A stretch of DNA of 64,000 bases from Vespula vulgaris (taxonomy: Eukaryota > Arthropoda > Insecta > Hymenoptera > Vespidae). Shown piece by piece: positions 59,520 through 64,000 of the stretch. The stretch's first letter is position 1, and each line of letters opens with the position of its first letter. Location of the stretch: positions 8,987,001-9,051,000 of the forward strand of contig NC_066591.1 of assembly GCF_905475345.1 (NCBI RefSeq), read 5' to 3'. Made by a program: the position numbers and the translations under genes. The notes beneath the pieces were generated by a model. It worked only from the letters and a program-made list of their open reading frames with translations, was not told the origin of the DNA and ran no database searches.

Positions 59520-60030
59520 TTTAATGAAGTACTGGAGTTTAAGAGTGGTTTTACTTTTTTACAGCGCACAGAATCTATTATAATATTTTCGTACAGGGCG
59601 GGCACAATTAGGGGCGATTTTTGGTGTTAATGCAAAATTCTTTAAATTTTAATATACAATAAAATTCGGCGAACTGTTGGGATTTAAGGGAGGCTTTATT
59701 AATTTTACGTTGCATAAAATTTATTATAAAAGTTTCGCAAGCGGCCGGCTCAATCAGAGGAGATTAAAAGTGCCTAACAAAAAATTTTTAATTGTACTAT
59801 TTCAATTAAATTCAGCATAGTATCGAGATTAAAGAATGGTTCCATTCATTTTACGGTACAGAATCTACTATAAAAGTTTTGGGCAGGGTCAGCTCAATTC
59901 AGTGCGATTTAGGATACTTAATAAAAAAATTCTTAAATTTTTATATATCAAAAAATTCGGTAAAGTACTGGGAATTAAGGGTGGTTTTATTGATTTTTCA
60001 ATGCACAAAATTTATTATAAAAGTTTCGGG
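59520..60030. repeat. 147-bp satellite, inverted part (about 4 monomers)
   Basis: From about 59,520 the same monomer appears as its reverse complement. The inverted landmark (TTTTACGGTACAGAATCTA-like) lies at about 59,562, 59,710, 59,857 and 60,003, again 146-148 bp apart. The array ends sharply near 60,030. Confidence 0.9.
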
Positions 60031-60034
60031 TAAT

Positions 60035-63000
60035 TCTATGTATCTCATGCGTGAAAAGCATAAATTAAATTACATGGCAACGGTCGGCGGTACTATACTA
60101 TCGAAGATTATCAGCGGCTTGTTGAACTTTTTTATTACTCTTGGTTTAATACTATAAATCAACATACAGGATTTAAAGGCAAGATATTTCTTTTTCAAAC
60201 ATCATCTTCGTTTTTAAGTGATTCGTAAAATCCACATCGTATTCGTTATGTGATTGAAATTAAGGAGGAAGATAAAAGAGAAAAAATTTATAATGGCAGT
60301 TACACGAATCAAAGAGGAATTTTTCATCGAACAAGGTGTACCGTTTCTCAAGAAAATTTTCTTCGGGAATATTTTGAAATTATACGAGAAATGTCCATTC
60401 CATGTTTCCTCTACCGTGTCTTAATCGTAGTTGCATCAATTTGATATAAGTAATTATTCAATATAAGTCGACGTAGAAGAAATTATAAATTCAATGCTCC
60501 AAATTGTTTGTTATAATATTCACAACATATACTAATAAAATATTCATAACATTTAATAATATTATAAATATTTATACTATTAATGTTTAATATAATCATA
60601 ATATTCAACGTTTCCTAAAAATATAAGAATATAGACTAATAAACTCATAGCATACTGCGAATTCCATTGTCAATAAATTTGAATAGGAATTCAATGAAAT
60701 TACGTCTTCGTTATCCATAGTCTCCTATGTATCGTCACATACCTTCATTAGTTATTATTCGTTTTGCCTATAATCCTATTCCCTCTGTGCATGCATTTGT
60801 ACGCGTATGCATGCGTTCTGGTCAAGCGGGCGAGACTGCGTGCGCAGATATATGCGTGCGTCTGTGTATTTTGCATGTTTTGAAAATAAAAAAATTATTT
60901 TTTCACTCGTTTTCCTTGTATTAAACAATAACAGATATCTAGATAATACGATTGGTTTTATCTAATTATTTAATTATCTGTTTGTTTTTTTTTTACAGAA
61001 CTATGTATCACATCGCTAATTTATTTCAATGATATAAACGACTACATTTTCCTAAAAATTTACTCTCTATTGAAGAATTTAAAAAAAATGATCGAATCAT
61101 ACTTTCGGTTAATTAATAATTCATACTGTACTAATTCAAAAGTAACAAGTAATTTACTAGAAAAATATTACATTTCTCTAATCGTCTATTTCTTATTACG
61201 TATAAATGTGCATAGCATTATTATGGCATTTATTATATTTCTAGCAATATAACATTTCGGATTGTATTATCCAAATGAATAAATTCTTCGAAAAGCACTT
61301 AAATAATACTTTACCCAATATTTACTTCTAATTATTCCTTAAGATAATGGTAGATATTCGATTAACCGATTAATATCGCTAAAAACAAAAGTTATAAATG
61401 GCATAGAGAGACAAATTTTCAATGAAATAAATAACCATTCCTTCTAAATACAATCTTTTAAATTTTATTTTCTATGCAATGTCGATGTTGTCTTCACGTA
61501 AACTAAATAAATTTCAAAAAAAAAAAAGAAAAAAAAATTCCCTCCCGGAAAGGAAAATAAACGAAATTCGATTTTTAAATAATAAGATGATGAATAGGAT
61601 ATGTATATGGAAAACGACAGATAGGGAAAATCAAAAGAAGTGATATTTAAAAAGAGAAAACGAAGTTGAAAACAAAAAAACATTTCCCGTAATAGCTGTA
61701 TTGATCTAAACTTGTTAGCAATACTGGTGAGATTACAGAAAATGATATTCTCGTCGGACTATGAAAAATAATAGGGGGAAATGAATAACGCATGCTCTCA
61801 ACTGGGTTGCGCCTGCATTGTGTCTGGGAGTCGGGGTAAAAGCTTTTCGATGAGAGTTGGACCAGCGAAAGTTATTCCGTTTGGAGACACTAATGTGACC
61901 AGTGCTAACAGATTCCAAAAGATGAAAAACGATTTAAAAAGGAAGACGAGTGTGCAAACGGAAGTAGCTGAGAAATGCCAAAAAATTAGAAAGTGACGTT
62001 AAGAATCGCCGACGTTCTACACTTCATGGCCTTGGTATAATAAATTATAATTGAATTTAATATTAACATTTAATACATAACTCAAGGATTTATTTTCATA
62101 GATTTAAAAATTTTTTGTACGTCTCGCTATAGAAAATTCTATAATTTTATATATGTATATATGAGTTATATTGGAGACGCTACATTATACACTATTTTAT
62201 ACTTTGTCTCCAATACTACGATACTACGATATAGCAATTTATAATGTACTAAAGAAAATTGCATAGTTCTTTATTATTACTTTATACTATATTTTATCTA
62301 TTCTTTTACATTTATTATATTATATTTTATTTTATCTGTAATTTGTCTTTGACGTATTATCGCATAATATTAAAGAGAGAGGAAAATATAATTAGAGTTA
62401 TCTGAATTAGGATATTTCTGTTATACATTTATATGTCGTATTATAATAATCGTATATATGGCCAACTGTTGCGTAGCTCTATCCTGTTTCGTAATCCCCG
62501 ATGAAAATATCCTTTGAGAAATCCACGATACTAGCTAATTTGCTGGTTTGACACTAGTTCAATCGTTCCTCTGCCGATTAGTTAATCAATTGGAACAGAG
62601 ATACATGATTTAATTCATTGACGAAGAGAACAGAAAAATGAAAAATAGAAGAAAAATAGAAAGGTCCCTTAACGTTCTCAACGAATCGTATGGATCTTTG
62701 ATTAAACATTTCAGTTGTTGTGGTTTCAATTATTAAACGGATATTTCGTAACGTTTGCACGATACGAAAAAGTTCGTGCAATATTGAAAAAGTTTCAAGG
62801 AGATTCTGACATTTTTTCTATGTAAAGTTAAAATAAAATTCTGAATGTTGGTCCAAATTTTTCCATAAATAATTAGAACATTTGGAAAGTATATCGAAAG
62901 ATTTATCGAACATTTTGAAAGACTTTGAAGTATTTTTAATAAAGATAAAACACTAAAGTTATCAAAATCTTTTAATAGAGTTTTTTTAAGCATGCTCTGT

Positions 63001-64000
63001 CAACGTTTAGATCGTGTAATTGGAATAATTACCAATTATTCGAAAAGAGTAATTTAAAAGTGTTCGACCATTTAAATATGTCCTATTAATATTATCATCA
63101 TTAATATTATCCTTTAAATGACGCGCCTCATGTCGAAATACGATCTATATGAAGCTTATTATTTATTATTTATTCTTAGAAAAATTTATGAACCAGATCG
63201 ATCGAAATAATAATAACAAATGATATTCATCTGTACATGTAAATACGTACTTATTTATAATTTTTCTTCCTAAACGACTGTGTTAACAGTGTCTCACAAG
63301 ATCGCGGCGATGGGAGAAACTATTAAAAGTTTTCATAAAACTAAAATACGGAATTAACACGAAATAAGAATGTCTGAAGAGCACTGAAAGTATCTTTCCT
63401 TGACTACCGTGAGCGTGCTTGATTGATCCACATGGTAAAGAATAATGATGTTTTATTTTTAATGAAACCAATTTTCAAGGAAAGAAATGAAATTAAGTAA
63501 GAACTTAATATTTCGTTTAATGTCCAGGACGTAACGAGATGACCGGAATGCTCACATTGTTTAAACACATATGTAATATAAGCAAGAACGAGCATGGATT
63601 CCTAGCAATGCCGTAAGTAATTTTCATTTCTTTCCTTTAACAATAACGAGTAATAATAATAGCGATGAAATTTAAAATTCTGCTATAAATTTTTCATCAT
63701 ATTATAATATTACAATATTATAATTTCATTGCTGTGGAAGCAATGACTGTAAATATTGGTTTTCCGCAAATCCATCCCATATTCCCGTTATATCATGTTG
63801 CACAAAATCAGAAAACCGACTCATTTTGCAATTATTCAGAATAGTTACAAAAATAAATTTCATTCGATCAATCGTGATATAATATTATATGCTAAAATTT
63901 ATCTTGAATACCATTCTGCAAAATTATTATTAAACGATAACTTGCTTAATTACAATTATCAATAGAAAGAGATAGAATTATGTTCGCTATCCTGTCGTAA
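60035..64000. other. AT-rich interval without a recognised gene
   Basis: No coding family is recognised. A frame at 61,781-61,996 lies in a GC-richer patch and is listed separately. Other small frames (60,727-60,924, 62,733-62,993, 63,283-63,595) are unremarkable. Confidence 0.5.
61781..61996 (+). other. Unrecognised GC-richer open frame
   Basis: A 71-residue frame in a patch (about 61,790-62,030) that is richer in G and C than its surroundings. It starts with a Cys-rich stretch and continues VGPAKVIPFGDTNVTSANRF then a Lys/Arg-rich end. The composition is closer to a real protein than other frames nearby, but I know no match, and no splice sites or second copy were found. It could be a small exon, a retrogene piece or chance. 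Confidence 0.25.

Noticed and set aside
57570..60030. CRISPR array
   Set aside because: The repeats are 147-bp diverged monomers without short identical repeats and unique spacers; it is a eukaryotic-type satellite.
1..64000. tRNA, rRNA or other structured RNA genes
   Set aside because: I looked for tRNA A and B box patterns and rRNA core motifs by eye and saw none; a covariance-model search would be decisive.

Overview
The window looks like AT-rich eukaryotic, insect-type DNA, most likely a hymenopteran (inference: base composition, long introns-and-spacer-like AT-rich tracts, microsatellites, and the mix of Ty3/Gypsy, BEL/Pao, Ty1/Copia, Jockey-like, piggyBac, mariner and Tc1-like remnants). 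I find no intact host gene, no rRNA or tRNA gene and no CRISPR array. Almost every recognisable coding stretch is a decayed transposon broken by stops and frameshifts, so the window reads as a transposon graveyard. The longest open frames are mostly antisense shadows of dead transposases.

Layout. 1-1,670: end of a Ty3/Gypsy element with its LTR-like 3' flank. 1,680-5,250: no gene seen. 5,255-7,600: an isolated copy of sequence that recurs further right. 7,600-14,100: AT-rich spacer. 14,100-17,330: a nearly full-length dead Jockey-like LINE on the minus strand. 17,340-20,040: spacer. 20,050-26,035: a dead BEL/Pao retrotransposon on the minus strand, carrying a ~1.3 kb unexplained insert. 26,040-27,500: spacer.

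27,505-56,725 is the most interesting part. It contains at least four diverged copies (A 27.5-30.2 kb, B 35.3-37.6 kb, C 41.4-46.5 kb, D 54.7-56.7 kb) of a locus encoding, on the minus strand, an unrecognised and apparently secreted protein family (a signal-peptide-like start survives in copy B), together with parts of its upstream region. The 5.2-7.6 kb block matches those upstream regions. The copies are all pseudogenes. Five different piggyBac-like remnants, all on the minus strand, plus Copia, Gypsy, mariner, Tc1-like and probable Helitron pieces, sit between and inside these copies. At least two piggyBac insertions (30.2 kb and ~43.6-45.6 kb) interrupt sequence that is continuous in a sister copy, so the duplications came first.

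57,570-60,030 is a satellite of about 16 monomers of about 147 bp that switches orientation near 59,520. 60,040-64,000 is AT-rich with no recognised gene. Homologies between copies were found by eye, so endpoints are approximate, usually to within 20-50 bp.
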